The position numbers and the translations under genes are program-made. Below, in pieces: positions 1-10,690 of a stretch of 64,000 nt of DNA (its first letter is position 1; each line of letters begins with the position of its first letter). The stretch lies in NCBI GenBank assembly GCA_020310875.1, contig CM035438.1, positions 101,334,639-101,398,638 of the forward strand, in the 5' to 3' direction. The DNA comes from Ceratopteris richardii (Eukaryota > Streptophyta > Polypodiopsida > Polypodiales > Pteridaceae). The notes below the pieces were generated by a model. The model ran no database searches, was not told the origin of the DNA, and saw only the letters and a list, made by a program, of their open reading frames with translations.

Positions 1-398
1 GAAGATTTGGTGGGAAAGATGCACTCACAACTTTGGCAATACCCCCAAGGAGTGGTCGATCGAGAAGTCCCTTTTCCTTCTCGGCAAAAGAATTGCTAAC
101 TGTAAGAAAACCCCCCCTTCAGACATCACAAAGAGCTACAGTATGTCAACAATCAGCTTAAAACCAAGTGGGCTCCGCATGATGGGGATGCGAGGTTTAT
201 CAACCTCCTCTATAACTTCATGTAAGCTTTGTAAGGTCTACCACGAAGGTATGACTTCTTGACGTGTTAGTGCTGCCCCTGTGTTGTGGGACTGGGGGTC
301 CCGAGGGCACTAGTCCTATTCACTTGTATTTATTTAATTAAAGTCAAGAAGAGTAGGCATTGCTGACCTCCCTTTTAGTAAAAAAAAAAAAAAAAAAA
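1..398 (+). other. Unrecognised segment ending in an A19 tract
   Basis: A frame is open from base 2 to a TGA near 259, about 85 codons without an obvious start. It contains motifs such as WWERCTHNFGNTPKEW and I recognise no family. About 120 bases later there is a run of 19 A (380-398). An open frame followed by a short 3' region and an A run is the shape of a retroposed transcript 3' end or a LINE tail, but no polyadenylation signal stands out and the left end is outside the window. The A run could also be a simple repeat. This is description, not identification. Confidence 0.3.
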
Positions 399-1039
399 CA
401 AAGCAGTGATCAACCATCATATCTTTCGCTCTCTTCCATGTCATGGCGTTCACTCTGCTCTCCTCTACAAGTTGCCTCTACAATCTCAGAAATGTCTACT
501 CTTTCCATCATGCACATTAATCAAATTGGCTAGCAAATCTGCCAACCAGTTCTCCATGTCTTATCCCTTTGAATTTGCCAACATAATCAATATGTGCGTA
601 CATCTTCAGATGAAGATAGTGCAACTTTTATTCTATGAAACTCCAAAGATTTTCTTTGAAAATTGTTAGGGCTCTTGATTTCTTGTTCATCGAATAGGCA
701 TGTGAGCCTTAATTTATGTATAATCATACAGTGGTTTTCTTTTTCATGGCTTTTGCTCTCTTTTCTTTCTCAGATTTGCGGCTCTGTTTTACTTTAAATT
801 CACAATAAAACATACTTTTCATTATATTGAACATATGAGTATGTTCATCATGGTTATTATGTTGATCATGGTTATTAGTGAATTTTAAAGATACTTATGG
901 ATATACTCTTCTCATCCAAGTACTACTTCGGAGGATTGAGACAAAGACTTTAATAAAGCAATACTATAGCCATATTTAAATGCATCCTTTATTGGAAATC
1001 TTGGCTTCAAAGAAACTAGAGATGAATATGTCTACGAGA
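399..1039. other. No gene recognised
   Basis: AT-rich sequence with short, unconvincing open frames in several registers. No retroelement domain, RNA gene or clear repeat was seen. Confidence 0.5.
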
Positions 1040-1081
1040 ATGGTGGATATCGTACATAAATTTCATCAATCTTGAATTCAT

Positions 1082-1145
1082 TCACATGGCAGGTAAGCAT
1101 AATCATGTTGCTATCACATGGCAGGTAAGCATAATCATGTTGCTA
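1082..1145. repeat. Perfect 32-bp direct tandem duplication
   Basis: Two identical 32-base units lie back to back (1082-1113 and 1114-1145) inside the degraded RNase H/integrase linker of Gyp-E copy 1. The other Gyp-E copy has only one related unit (around 23408-23440). Perfect identity in an otherwise decayed element suggests a recent local duplication. Confidence 0.9.
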
Positions 1146-2123
1146 AGATGCTCTCAAGAGCAAAGTTTGATGATAAAAATGAATGTAATGATGTTAATGC
1201 CACTAAAGTTTTGAATGAAAATTTTGAAAATGAAAGATTTAATAGTGATGAATAAAAATGAGTGGTGTGACATTGGAGAACACTTGAGTATATTCACATC
1301 TAATCCACAGTGACCAAGAAATAAGTTTAGAGAGATATGTAAACATTTTTATAATTTATTTTTGACAAAAGATCACATTTGGAGATATGAAAATGGGAAT
1401 CTTCACAAATCTCAAAGAGTGGTGAGTAAGAAAGAGCTTAAAAAAAGGTAATGATGGAAATGCATGATTCATTAGGGGTTGTCCATAAAGGATTTTTTGG
1501 GACATATGAGGGAAAAATATTGATGGCCAAAAATATATGTTGGTTATGTTGACACTTGTAAGGAATGTCAAATGCACTCTATTGTGAAACATCGTGATGC
1601 ACTTCATCCTACTTATCCATTGAATTTCCATTATATGTGGGTCATTGATTTAATAACCATGCCTATTGCATTTCAACAGATGAGTTGCATTATTCTTGCA
1701 CATGAGGACTTAATGAATCATGTAGAAGTGAGAGCTTTATGTACCAAAAGTACTCTAAATGTTTGTAAGTTTCTTCTTGAAGATGTCTTGTAGATTTGCT
1801 TATGGAGAGAAAGCTATTGCAAATTGTGGTCAACTTGATACACAAGAGGCTAGAGATTTTTTTCTAAGATATGGAATTCACTTGTGTTTGACAATCGCTT
1901 ACAACTTGAAGCAAATGGTAAGATAGAAAGGGGACATCCTCCTATTCTCTAATCTATTGCAAAGGTTTTTAAAGGTAAGATAAAAGAATGGCCTAAATCC
2001 CTTCCTTTTTCTTTGTGGGCTTACTAAATTTCATGCATTAGAACCATTGGATTAATGTCTGCTTACTTGAACCAAAAAACCTCTTTTCCCATTGATTCAC
2101 ACACTTTTGCATGGTCTTCTCTA

Positions 2124-2291
2124 CCTTGGAAGGATACTGTATTAGATGAATATTTCCTTGCTTTAAGAATTGAACAACTAGAACAAGGATTGATGAATGT
2201 ACATTATCCTTGGAAGTATAATGTATCACGTGAAGATTTCCTTGTTTTAAGAATTGAACAACTAGAACAAGGATTGATGAATCTAGAACAA
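2124..2291 (+). repeat. 84-bp in-frame tandem duplication in the integrase tail
   Basis: A block starting CCTTGGA at 2124 recurs at 2208, giving an 84-base period (28 codons). Both copies encode the FLALRIEQLEQGLMN stretch, so the duplication keeps the frame. The related copy at 26376-26627 has a single unit. Copies differ at several positions, so this event is older than the 32-bp one. Confidence 0.8.
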
Positions 2292-2299
2292 GGATTGAA

Positions 2300-2691
2300 A
2301 CCATTCATCAATTTGTTGAAAAAAAAAAGGAAAAATGTGTTTGTGTTTGAGCCCATTATTGAGACAAAATATATAAATATTGATTAAAAAGTAAAACCAA
2401 TTGCACAACCACCTCCTCATGATAGCAATGGTAAAATGAGAAATGTGTGTGATGAAATACCTTTGAGAAATAATTATAAAATTGGTCATGCATTTTCACA
2501 TAATTCTATTGAGTTGATAAAGTTTGGGAAAGATCATCATTTGTTACTATGTGAAATTGAAAGGTTTAAAAGAATGATTTCTAATCATGAAAAGGAATTT
2601 TCAATGAAACCAAGTGAAATAGATTGTATTGATCCTAAAGTTGTACCACCAATGATCATCTCCACCATTCCACATGTGCCTTGGAACATTA
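2300..2691 (+). pseudogene. Gyp-E copy 1: protease-RT linker (left part)
   Basis: The open stretch 2436-2714 aligns by eye with 21930-22180 of the second Gyp-E copy: shared CDEIPLR-like start, INFGKD, a KPSE motif and the DPKVVPP run. In the second copy this leads into reverse transcriptase. Here the sequence is cut at 2691 by Cop-F and resumes at 14648. The bases before the break, CATTA (2687-2691), are probably the Cop-F target duplication. Confidence 0.65.
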
Positions 2692-2888
2692 TGTTGGAAT
2701 TTGATGTTTGTTGAAGCACAAAAACACCAAAGAAAGAATAAGAAGAAGGAGAATCTAAGAGCACACCAACACAAAATTTATTACCAGGTGAATGTACAAA
2801 GATAAGTGACCTGTTAGGTTTATAGGCATGTATACAAGCCAAGGAGAAAAAAACCTCATAAAGAGGAAAAAAGTTCACCAACAGTCCT
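2692..2888 (-). repeat. Cop-F 3' LTR, first part
   Basis: Starts TGTTGGAATTTGATG on the plus strand, like the Cop-H LTR at 32655. Shares the block around TACAAAGATAAGTGACC and the run CTCATAAAGAGG with it. It is broken at 2888 by Gyp-B; GTCCT (2884-2888) is repeated at 13893-13897. The remaining end of this LTR is 13893-13936. Confidence 0.85.
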
Positions 2889-3162
2889 TGTTGTCAGGAT
2901 CTTGCTCACGCGCATACAGAGATTACGAACGCAGAAAACACACATAAAAATAGAGACAAGAAGAGACGAGACTAAACGCAGTATTGGGTGCAATCTCCCC
3001 CCATGCACTCTGTTCCGACAGTCCACATAGTGCATGTATTTATAGGACTTTTGATTACATCGAAAATAGTGGTTACATGAGGGCGGCTTCGAAAAGCAGG
3101 CGTGAAACTAAAAGTTGGTAACTTTTACAGAAAGCCATGCGGTCTACAATGACCCTTATTCT
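2889..3162 (-). repeat. Gyp-B 3' LTR, first part
   Basis: Matches 13433-13650 closely from the GAGATTACGAACG block onward. The first 44 bases (TGTTGTCAGG to about 2932) have no counterpart in the right-hand LTR, which is truncated there. ATTCT (3158-3162) is repeated after Cop-A1 at 8787-8791. A TATA-like CTATAAATAC (minus) lies at 3036-3045. Confidence 0.85.
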
Positions 3163-4434
3163 TGTGAAGAGATGGATAGGTATGTGCTTGAAGATGAAGA
3201 GGTGTTGCAAAATCCTTGAACTACACCAGCCGAATAAACTCCACGAGTATATGGCGGGACCTTTTAGCTTGCCAATGGATGTATTAGACACCCTATGTAC
3301 CTTGGAAGATCACTCTCAAAAAGATAGATCAAAACAGATAAGTTGGAGTTAGCTCAGAGGTGAAAACTTGCTATTCTTGGTTCATACACTTGTCCAATGT
3401 TTTACATAATTCTCTGAGCACAGCAGCAATTAGCTTAATTCCTCTTGGGGAAGTCTAGGTAACTTAAAGAGCTAACTTTCAAGAGTAATCTCATAAAAAA
3501 AAACAAACCACACATTGAGAATGAGTTTTAACAAGTGATGACATCATCCCAATTTTCACGGGCTGCTACAGTTTGAGACTAGTGAGCAGAAAAATCAACA
3601 TAACTCACAATCTAGGAATTTAATGATTATGAAAATTTGTATGGTTATACTAGACAGTACGCTGAATCCAACAAGCTCTAAATCACTGAATTTGGATAAG
3701 TAACCACTGAGCAATGGCTCTGACAAGATGAGTGAAAAAGTCGGGTACCTGACAGAGAAGTGAAGATGAACAGACCCTGTTGACTTCAAATGAACATAAC
3801 TGAAGATTGCAACATCCAAATGAAATGAAAATTTGTGAGCATATAGTAGACTTATAGAGCTAACTTTACCAAGTTAAATCACTGAAAATGATGCACCAAC
3901 CTCAGAGAAAACATCTTTGCAAGCTGACTGAGAAAACTGAGAGTAATGGCAGTGAGTAGTACACTTCACAAGAACATGGAAAGATGAACTCAAATAATCA
4001 TGAAAATGAAAGTATATTGCTTGTACAATACAATGACTTACTGATACATATGTGTGCCTTGTAATCAAACCTTGATATGGCATAAAGCTCAGCTCTTGGA
4101 GGTCTTCACATAGGTCTCTCTAACCACGAATAAAACTGCCATCTATTTATAGTTGAGTTTGGGAGGCTAACTTCCCTCAATCACTCTCCAATCAATCAAT
4201 GATTGATTTGATTCTCTACCTACCACAAATCACGAGTTCATGGCTCCTCTTTCCATTCTTGATCAAGTGGACTCAACCACTTAAGATTCTCTTACTTTTA
4301 CATTAAGTAAACTCTTCAAAAGTTACAAGAGGTAGTTCACAAGTGAACTTTACATACTCTTCTTTTTAAAGCTTCTTCTAAGACTTTGTGAGACTCAAGC
4401 CAATACTTAGGCTTGTCATAGACTTGCTCCAACA
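3163..4434 (-). repeat. Cop-A1 3' LTR
   Basis: 1272 bp. Read on the minus strand it starts TGTTGGAGCAAG and ends CTCTTCACA. The LTR of Cop-A2 (24048-25322) is a near copy. A minus-strand TATA-like box lies at 4143-4152. Confidence 0.93.
4143..4152 (-). promoter_or_regulatory. TATA-like box in Cop-A1 3' LTR
   Basis: CTATAAATAG on the minus strand, repeated at the same place in the 5' LTR remnant (8495-8504) and in Cop-A2. It would be the U3 promoter core of the family. Inferred from motif and position. Confidence 0.45.
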
Positions 4435-4449
4435 GCTCCCCCTCAAGCC
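4435..4449 (-). other. Cop-A1 polypurine tract
   Basis: Minus-strand CTTGAGGGGGAGC lies directly upstream of the 3' LTR, the expected primer for plus-strand DNA synthesis. Cop-A2 has the same tract at 25323-25338. Confidence 0.8.
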
Positions 4450-4466
4450 AAGTATGCTTGAGGTCT

Positions 4467-5327
4467 TCAATCTTCCAAGATTACCTGCAAACCAATCATA
4501 GCCTTGAATTTGCAAAGCTTTGTACCATCCAATGCTTTGGTTAGAATATCTGCACATTGTTGATGAGTGGACACATATGATATTTGAATCTCTTTGCTTA
4601 GAACCTTCTCTCGTACATAGTGATAATGAACTTCAATATGTTTAGTCCTTGCATGAAAAATAGGATTAGCAGCCAAGTGAATAGAACTCATATTGTCACC
4701 AAAAATAGTTGGAGTTTCAAACTCCAATCCAAGATCTTTGAATAATGTCTTCATCCACATAGCTTCTTGTGTAGCTATGGCAAGACCTCTATATTCAGCT
4801 TCAGTAGAAGAGAGAGCAAATGTGGGTTGCTTCTTGGATGACCATGAAATAAGCTTTGAACCTGCAAAGGTAAGATAACCTGAAGTGCTCCTTCTATCTT
4901 CCTTGGAGCGAGCCCAATCTGCATCAGAAAATAGCTTCAAACCTAAATCAGATACATAAGGATAATAAAGTCCTTCATTTATGGTTCCTTTGAGATACTT
5001 GAGAATCCTTTTGGCAGCATCCATATGTGGTTTCCTTGGTGTGTGCATAAATTGACTTAGCACACTCACACTGTAACATATATCTACTCTTGTCAATGTG
5101 GCATAGTTGAGACTACCCACTAGACTTTGATATGATGTGATGTCCTCTATGAGTTCACCTTCATGTGAGCTCAATTTGTGATTGACCTCCATTGGAGTAC
5201 CTGCAATCTTACAATCTTGCATCTTGAATTTTGCCAACATGTCCTTAATGTACTTTCTTTGAGTGAGAAACAAACCATGATCTTTGTAGACAACTTCCAA
5301 ACCTAAGAAGTAGGTAAGTGAACCCAA
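4467..5327 (-). pseudogene. Cop-A1 RT C-terminus and RNase H
   Basis: RNase H would degrade RNA in the RNA-DNA hybrid during reverse transcription. The frame is open for 286 residues. It starts in the last part of RT (GSLTYFLGLEV), then the copia RNase H landmarks follow: SDADWARSKEDRRSTSGY, SSTEAEYRGLA, GDNMSSIHLAANP, FHARTKHIEVHYHYVRE and the terminal ADILTKAL. The methionine is internal to pol, not a true start. Comparison with the Cop-L frame shows that five bases are missing at the junction with the upstream frame near 5328, which shifts the frame and separates this part from RT. Otherwise intact. Confidence 0.9.
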
Positions 5328-5328
5328 A

Positions 5329-7344
5329 TCACTTATACTCTTCTCTCATCTGATCTTTCATCTTCTTCATACCATCTGCATCATTTCCTGTCAATATAAT
5401 ATCATCTACATATACACATAGGTAGATGACCTCATAATTACTCTTTTTAATAAAGAGTGAAGGATATGCCTTGCTTGGTTGAAAGCCTTTGTCCTGCAAG
5501 AATGAAACAAGCCTGAAATTCCAAGCTCTTGGAGCTTGCTTGAGACCATACAATGCTTTGTTAAGTTTACACACATAATCAGGATAAACTTGATTCTCAA
5601 AACCAGGTGGTTGTGCCATATATACCTCTTCTGTTATCCAACCATTCAAGAATGCATTTACATCTAGTTGAAGTATCTTCCAATTCTTGGAAGAGGCAAT
5701 ACTAAGCAAAACCCTAATAGTAGGCATCTTTGCCACAGGAGAGAAGGTCTCCTCATAATCAATTCCCTGAGTTTGTGCAAAGCCTTTTGCTACAAGCCTT
5801 GCCTTATACCTGTTAATGGAACCATCAGAATTCTTCTTGAGTTTATAGACCCATCTTGAGCCTATTACCTTCATGGATGAAGTCTTGGGCACCAAATCCC
5901 AAGTGTTGTTTTCCTCAAGTGCTTCGATCTCTTCCTTCATTGCATGCTTCCATTCTGTTTTTGCTTTGGCCTCTTCAAATGATGATGGCTCCTCTTGGTT
6001 TATGTCTTGTGCTATGTAGATAGAATGTTTAGTTACTAATGAGGTGTCAAACCCATACCTTTCTGGTTTTTTCTTTTCCCTCATAGATCTTCTTAGGCCA
6101 TGATGTGATGATTCTGCCTCATGTCCAAGTTCCTGCAATTTTGCTTTACCTTTAGACTTCCATGCTTTGATCTTTTCCATGTGAGATTCTTCATCATCCT
6201 TTGAGGTGTCTTGTTCTTCAATCTTTGATTGTTCTCTACCAAGCTTTGGAAAATCTTCTTCAAGATCATATGGTAAATTGATCTTCCTGCATGAATCTTC
6301 ATACCATGAATTGTTCTCATCAAAAACTACATCTCTGCTTACCAAGAATCCTTTGTTGGTAGGGTTGTATAACCTGTAGCCCTTTTGATTGTTGTCATAT
6401 CCAATAAATACACACCTTTCTGCCTTTGGATCCATCTTGCCTCTAAGCTGTGAAGGAACATGAGCAAAAGCAATACATCCAAAAATTTTACAATGATCTA
6501 AGCTTGGTCTTCTTCCATTCCAAGCCTCATATGGAGTCATCCCATCAAGGGATTTTGAAGGCAACCTGTTAATCAAGTAAGTGGCTGTAGAAACAGCCTC
6601 AGCCCATAAGTAATTGGGTAAATGCTTTTCATTTAACATAGACCTTGCAGCTTCAACAATTGTCCTATTCCTCCTTTCTGCCACTCCATTTTGCTCAGGA
6701 GTGTACCTTGTAGTTACCTCTCTTTTGATTCCTCTTTCTTGAAGAAAAGAATCAAACTCATGGGAGAAGTATTCTCCCCCTCCATCTGATCTTAGCCTTT
6801 TTAGTGATTTACCTGTTTGATTCTCCACAAGAGCCAAATATCTTTTGAAACATGAAAAAACTTCATCTTTGTGTTTCATAAAGAATAGGATAGTCCATCT
6901 GCTGCAATCATCAATAAAGGAAACATAATACCTTGATCCAGATATTGAAGCTTCTTTGCTAGGTCCCCATACATCTGTATGAACCAACTCCAAGAGATCT
7001 CCATGCATATAACCTTTCTTCATGAATGGTAACTTGTGAGACTTTCCAAATTGACATGCACTACAATTATAAATCATATGTTGTTTTGACAAATTAGGAA
7101 GTCCAAGTACACTTTGGTCCCTGCAGATTTGCTTTAATGACCTTTCACCAATATATGCTAACCTTTTGTGCCATACTTCCAATTCTGTGAGTGTCTGACT
7201 ACCATAATTAAAGAGAGCAATGTTTCTAGTGTCCTGTAATTCAAATGTGAACAATCTACCTGTCTTTTCACCTTTTGCAATTCTTCTGAATCCTTGACTT
7301 GGATCTTCAACAAATGCTCCTGCTTTTGTGAACCTAACTTGCAA
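5329..7344 (-). pseudogene. Cop-A1 integrase and reverse transcriptase
   Basis: 671 open residues. Residues 50-110: pre-integrase zinc region with WHKRLAY and CSACQFGK. About 115-280: integrase core with the D of HTDVWGPS, D of RSDGGGEY and E of GVAERRNRT, so the catalytic D,D,E triad is present. About 310-430: variable linker. About 470-671: RT with [23 protein letters not shown] and the active-site YVDDIILTG. One odd spot is LDVNAFLNG, where related elements have an extra Lys (LDVKNAFLNG). The frame continues from the protease segment upstream, interrupted only by a stop codon at 7357-7359, and ends by frameshift at about 5328. Confidence 0.92.
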
Positions 7345-7359
7345 CCCGTTCTCTACTAT

Positions 7360-7629
7360 CTACCCAACACTTATCAAATTCTTTGTAATGGTAGGGACAT
7401 AGAGTACCTTACTGAGTAGGTTGATGTTTCCATCAAGTGCTTTGACATTGCCTATTTTCTCCACAGGATGTTTTGTATCATCTCCTGTTTGTACCTCATG
7501 CTTATTTCTTGGATCTTCTAAATCTGATAGGAGTGCCACATTTCCTGCCACATGATTTGAACAACCTGAATCTATGTAGAAAATATGCTCATCAGATTTA
7601 CCTTGTGGCATAGCCATGTTCATGATCAA
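7360..7629 (-). pseudogene. Cop-A1 protease
   Basis: Aspartic protease that would cut the copia polyprotein. The catalytic motif is intact as FYIDSGCSNH (Asp-Ser-Gly), followed by VQTGDDTKH and the LYVPTITKNLISVG end typical of the family. It is read in the same frame as the integrase below and is separated from it by one nonsense codon (7357-7359). A further stop (7645-7647) separates it from the gag zinc-knuckle segment. Confidence 0.88.
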
Positions 7630-7644
7630 TAATGAATCCTCTTT

Positions 7645-8330
7645 GTTTTAGTCTTCTGTGTAGTTATTGTAGTCTCTCCTTCCTTTGTAGCCTCCTTGAT
7701 AGTTTGAATGATTGTAGTTGTTGTAGTTGCCATGGTAGTTGTTGAACCTTCCTCTTGAGTAGCCATAACTTCCTCTATTGTATCCTCTGCCTCTTTGATT
7801 CCTGGAATTCCTAAAGCAATTTTCAGTTGTATGATTAGTTAATCCACAAATAGAACATGAGTTGGAGTCTTGGGATCTCCCCCTGCCTTGTCTACCTCCT
7901 CTTCCTCTACCTCTGCCATGTCTTCCTCTACCTGCATAGTTAGCTTGATATGTACCTGCTTCATCATCCACTTTCTTTGCCTTTCCTTTGTTATCTTTAG
8001 ACTTGCTTTTATCCGTGTATAAAGCTGAAGATTGATTACCTTTAGAGCTTTCTCCATTTTTGATAAGCTTTGCCTCTTGAGTAAGTAGTTGTCCATGAGT
8101 GTGTTGAAATCAGGTACATGCATGTCCATGTACAAATCCATAGCTGTGGTGAATGCTTCCCACTTGTCATCTGCCTTCAAGCCATTGATGACCTGCCTTA
8201 TAATTTGCTCTTCATCTATTACCTCTCCAATGCTTCCCAACTGATCCGCTATGTCCTTGAGCTTTGTGACAAAATCAGTCACATTTTGTTTGGGAGCCTT
8301 CTTGAGGGTTGTGAACTCCAGCCATAGTTT
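7645..8330 (-). pseudogene. Cop-A1 gag, N-terminally deleted and frameshifted
   Basis: Gag would form the virus-like particle and bind RNA. The capsid-type part (about 7980-8330) has WLEFTTLKKAPKQNVTDF and IIRQVINGLKADDKWE, as in Cop-L gag. The C-terminal part (7648-7971) has an Arg-Gly-rich tract, a zinc knuckle CSICGLTNHTTENC (CX2CX4HX4C) and a Tyr/Asn/Gly-rich tail. The two parts are in different frames, so an indel lies between them near 7975-8040. The N-terminus is missing because of the deletion that joins gag to the 5' LTR at about 8330. The Met-initiated frame that appears to start in the LTR (8435) is an artefact of this fusion. Confidence 0.88.
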
Positions 8331-8786
8331 GAAAGATGAACTCAAATAATCATGAAAATGAAAGTATATTGCTTGTACAATACAATGACTTACTGATACA
8401 TATGTGTTCCTTGTAATCAAACCTTGATATGGCATAAAGCTCAGCTCTTGGAGGTCTTCACATAGGTCTCTCTAACCACGACTAAAGCTGCCATCTATTT
8501 ATAGTTGAGTTTGGGAGGCTAACTTCCCTCAATCACTCTCCAATCAATCAATGATTGATTTGATTCTCTACCTACCACAAATCACGAATTCGTGGCTCCT
8601 CTTTCCATTCTTGATCAAGTGGACTCAACCACTTAAGATTCTCTTACTTTTAAATTAAGTAAACTCTTCAAAAGTTACAAGAGGTAGTTCACAAGTGAAC
8701 TTTACATAGTCTTCTTTTTAAAGCTTCTTCTAAGACTTTGTGAGACTCAAGCCAATACTTAGGCTTGTCATAGACTTGCTCCAACA
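8331..8786 (-). repeat. Cop-A1 5' LTR remnant
   Basis: Corresponds to 3979-4434 of the 3' LTR with about six differences. The inner two-thirds of the LTR, the primer site and early gag are deleted. It keeps a TATA-like box (8495-8504, minus). Confidence 0.92.
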
Positions 8787-8995
8787 ATTCTAACCATTAC
8801 TTTTCTAACAATAGAACCTTCTACGGAGGTTTATTTACAAGCTAAATAATAATTATTCGGATTATGGATATCCGCCCTTTCACGCCTTGCATGCTCCTCA
8901 CGAACCTTCAGTTGCTTTATCAGAAACATCAAAAACATATTAATACATTAATAATATAACACTTTAACAATGCATTGTTCAATAATATACAACAT
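8787..8995 (-). repeat. Gyp-B 3' LTR, second part
   Basis: Resumes with the ATTCT duplication after Cop-A1 and matches 13686-13892 to the terminal ATACAACA. On the minus strand the LTR starts TGTTGTATATTATTG. Confidence 0.88.
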
Positions 8996-9400
8996 GCCTC
9001 TTAGTTGACAAGCAACTGACCTCAGTTGATAAAAGAATTTAACACTCTAACAATTACAATGCATTGTTCAACATATTCCATGTTACTGTTACAATCCAAC
9101 AATGCATTGGCCAACATATTCCATGTTACAATCTAGCAATGCATTGGCCAACATATTCCATGTTACAATCCAACAATGCATTGGCCAACATATTCCATGT
9201 TACCATCCAACAATGCATTGGCTAACATATTCCATGTTACAATCCAACAATGCATTGGCCAACATATTCCATGTTACCATCCAACAATGCATTGGCTAAC
9301 ATATTCCATGTTACAATCCAACAATGCATTGGCCAACATATTCCATGTTACCATCCAACAATGCATTGTTCAACATATTCCATAACTTATAACATGCCCC
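8996..9400. repeat. 37-bp tandem array between duplicated LTR/PPT junctions
   Basis: Units beginning AATGCATT occur at 9101, 9138, 9175, 9212, 9249, 9286, 9323 and 9360, exactly 37 bases apart, with one more diverged unit at 9058. From about 9175 two unit types alternate (ACAATCC with GGCC, ACCATCC with GGCT), giving a 74-bp higher-order period. The array is flanked by two related purine-tract regions (about 8996-9050 and 9393-9435), each next to a copy of the AATGCATTGTTCAA motif that also ends the LTR. The array thus appears built from the LTR/polypurine junction. Its open frames are only a by-product of the 37-base period. Confidence 0.9.
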
Positions 9401-9539
9401 TCAGTTGAAAAAGCAACTCACCTCAATTGATAAAATAATAAACATGGATGGCCAGTCACATGTTTCATCACTGAATAAAAAAAATGGGCATGTGCCATGT
9501 AAAAACACATGCATGGAAATGTTCATGGAGTTGTTACTT

Positions 9540-10690
9540 TTTACGAAAAACAATTTCAAAAGTGCATGACCTGTAGTGGTGTGTGTTGTGTTATTGTAAG
9601 CAAATTGAAGCAATGGAAACTTTTCATCCCAGTTATTAGGATTATCTAATGAATAACAACGCAATAAATCAAGAATAGTACTATTTGTAGCCTCACTCTG
9701 TCCATTACTTTTAGGATGAAATGCAGAGCTAAAATCTATTTTAGAACCAAAATGTTGAAATAAGGCAACCCAAAAATGATTACAAAACCTAACATCACTA
9801 TCAAATAACAGTACTTTAGGAAATCCATGATGTGGGAAAATGCATTTACTGAATAATTTGGTAGCTTGAGGTGCAATCAAAGTTTTTCTACATGGAATGA
9901 AATATGCATATTTACTAAACCTATCAACTATTGTCCAAATTATATCATTATGTGATGAAGTGATGGGAAGACCTGTGATAAAATCCATAGAGATTTGTTC
10001 CCATGGTTCATTTGGAATGGGAAGTGGCATTAATAATCCAAATGGTTTACCATGATGACGTTTGACACGCTGACATACAATGTATTGAGAAACATATTGT
10101 GCAATATCTTTTTCCATGTGTGGCCAAAAGAAGAAATCCTTGCAAGCAGAAATGGTGCTTCGTATGCCTCTATGATCCATGTAAGATGGTTCATGCATTT
10201 CTTTAATGACAAAATCTTTAAAAGCGTGGGTGATAGACAATCTATGTTGAAAATAAACAAAACCATTATGAAATGTATAATGTTCATCAGATAAAGATGC
10301 ACCATTGTTGAAGTCATGCCATGCACGTGAAAAATACATATCAAATGCATAGGTGAAAACCATGTCTTGAAAAGAATGAATTTGGATGGCAGAAATATTA
10401 TTCAAAACAATAGAATGTGAAGGAAAACGGCTAAGAGCATCAGCTACAACATTAGCTTTACCAGGCTGATATTGTATCATGGGTTGGAAATTTTGAATGA
10501 ATGATGCCCATTTAAGATGCCTATCTGAAATTAAAGGTTGACTTAATAAATGCTTAATAGCATGTTGATCGATTTTGATTAAGACCTCAGAGCCCATAAG
10601 ATAGTGTTTCCAAATTTGCAGAGCATGCACAACTGCTAACAATTCTTTATCATATGTACTATAATTCTGCTCTAAGGGTTTAAGCTTCCT
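9540..10690 (-). pseudogene. Gyp-B RNase H end and integrase, C-terminally truncated
   Basis: The frame open on the minus strand from about 10690 begins with the RNase H end (YSTYDKELLAVVHALQIW, IDQHAIKHLLSQP, VVADALSRFPSH). The integrase follows: zinc region with HEPSYMDHRG and YIVCQRVK, where the first Cys of the usual Cys pair is lost. The core has SMDFITGLP, LLFDSDVRF and GQSEATN, giving the D, D and E positions. The LLQFAYNN block follows, then homology ends near 9540. The usual C-terminal domain is missing and unrelated sequence plus the 37-bp array follow. A one-base frameshift near 10700 separates this part from RT/RNase H. Confidence 0.9.

Larger units (their letters stand above)
1040..2300 (+). 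pseudogene. Gyp-E copy 1: Ty3/gypsy RNase H end and integrase remnant
   Basis: Integrase would insert the element cDNA into the genome. The sequence parallels the better Gyp-E copy at 23370-26620: the RNase H end near 1040-1150 (DMLSREKFD-like), then a degraded zinc-binding and core region at about 1440-1790 with the Cys pair of TCKECQMHS and the WVIDLITMPI segment. A block near 1830-1920 corresponds to DTQEARDLFARYG. The post-core tail at 2055-2300 contains SLPWKD and FLALRI. Frameshifts and stops occur throughout. The part after 2300 looks like the beginning of a Gyp-E gag-pol region rather than a 3' end, so element order is rearranged here. Dead fragment. Confidence 0.7.
3163..8786 (-). 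mobile_element. Cop-A1: Ty1/copia element, minus strand, nested in Gyp-B LTR
   Basis: Begins TGTGAAGAG at 3163 and ends CTCCAACA at 8786, flanked by perfect ATTCT duplications. Minus-strand order is 5' LTR remnant, gag, protease, integrase, RT, RNase H, polypurine tract, 3' LTR: Ty1/copia order. The 3' LTR is full length (1272 bp). The 5' LTR keeps only its first 456 bases and is fused to mid-gag, so promoter downstream sequence, primer site and gag N-terminus are lost. The overlapping LTR parts differ by only about 1-2 percent by hand count, so this is the youngest insertion recognised. Confidence 0.95.

Noticed and set aside
7839..8435. 198-codon frame that starts with ATG inside the Cop-A1 LTR
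   Set aside because: The first 35 residues come from LTR sequence fused to gag by deletion; similar LTR-only frames occur at 3874-4083 and 24759-24968.
9102..9385. Overlapping Met-rich open frames in two registers
   Set aside because: They are produced by the 37-base repeat period, which rotates frames without stops; not a protein.
9058..9385. CRISPR-like regular repeats
   Set aside because: Units are contiguous with no unique spacers, inside a plant retroelement.
8996..9400. LTR end of Gyp-B at about 9393 instead of 8995
   Set aside because: The right LTR ends with TACAACA followed by GTCCT, matching the 8995 end; 9393 is the duplicated junction.
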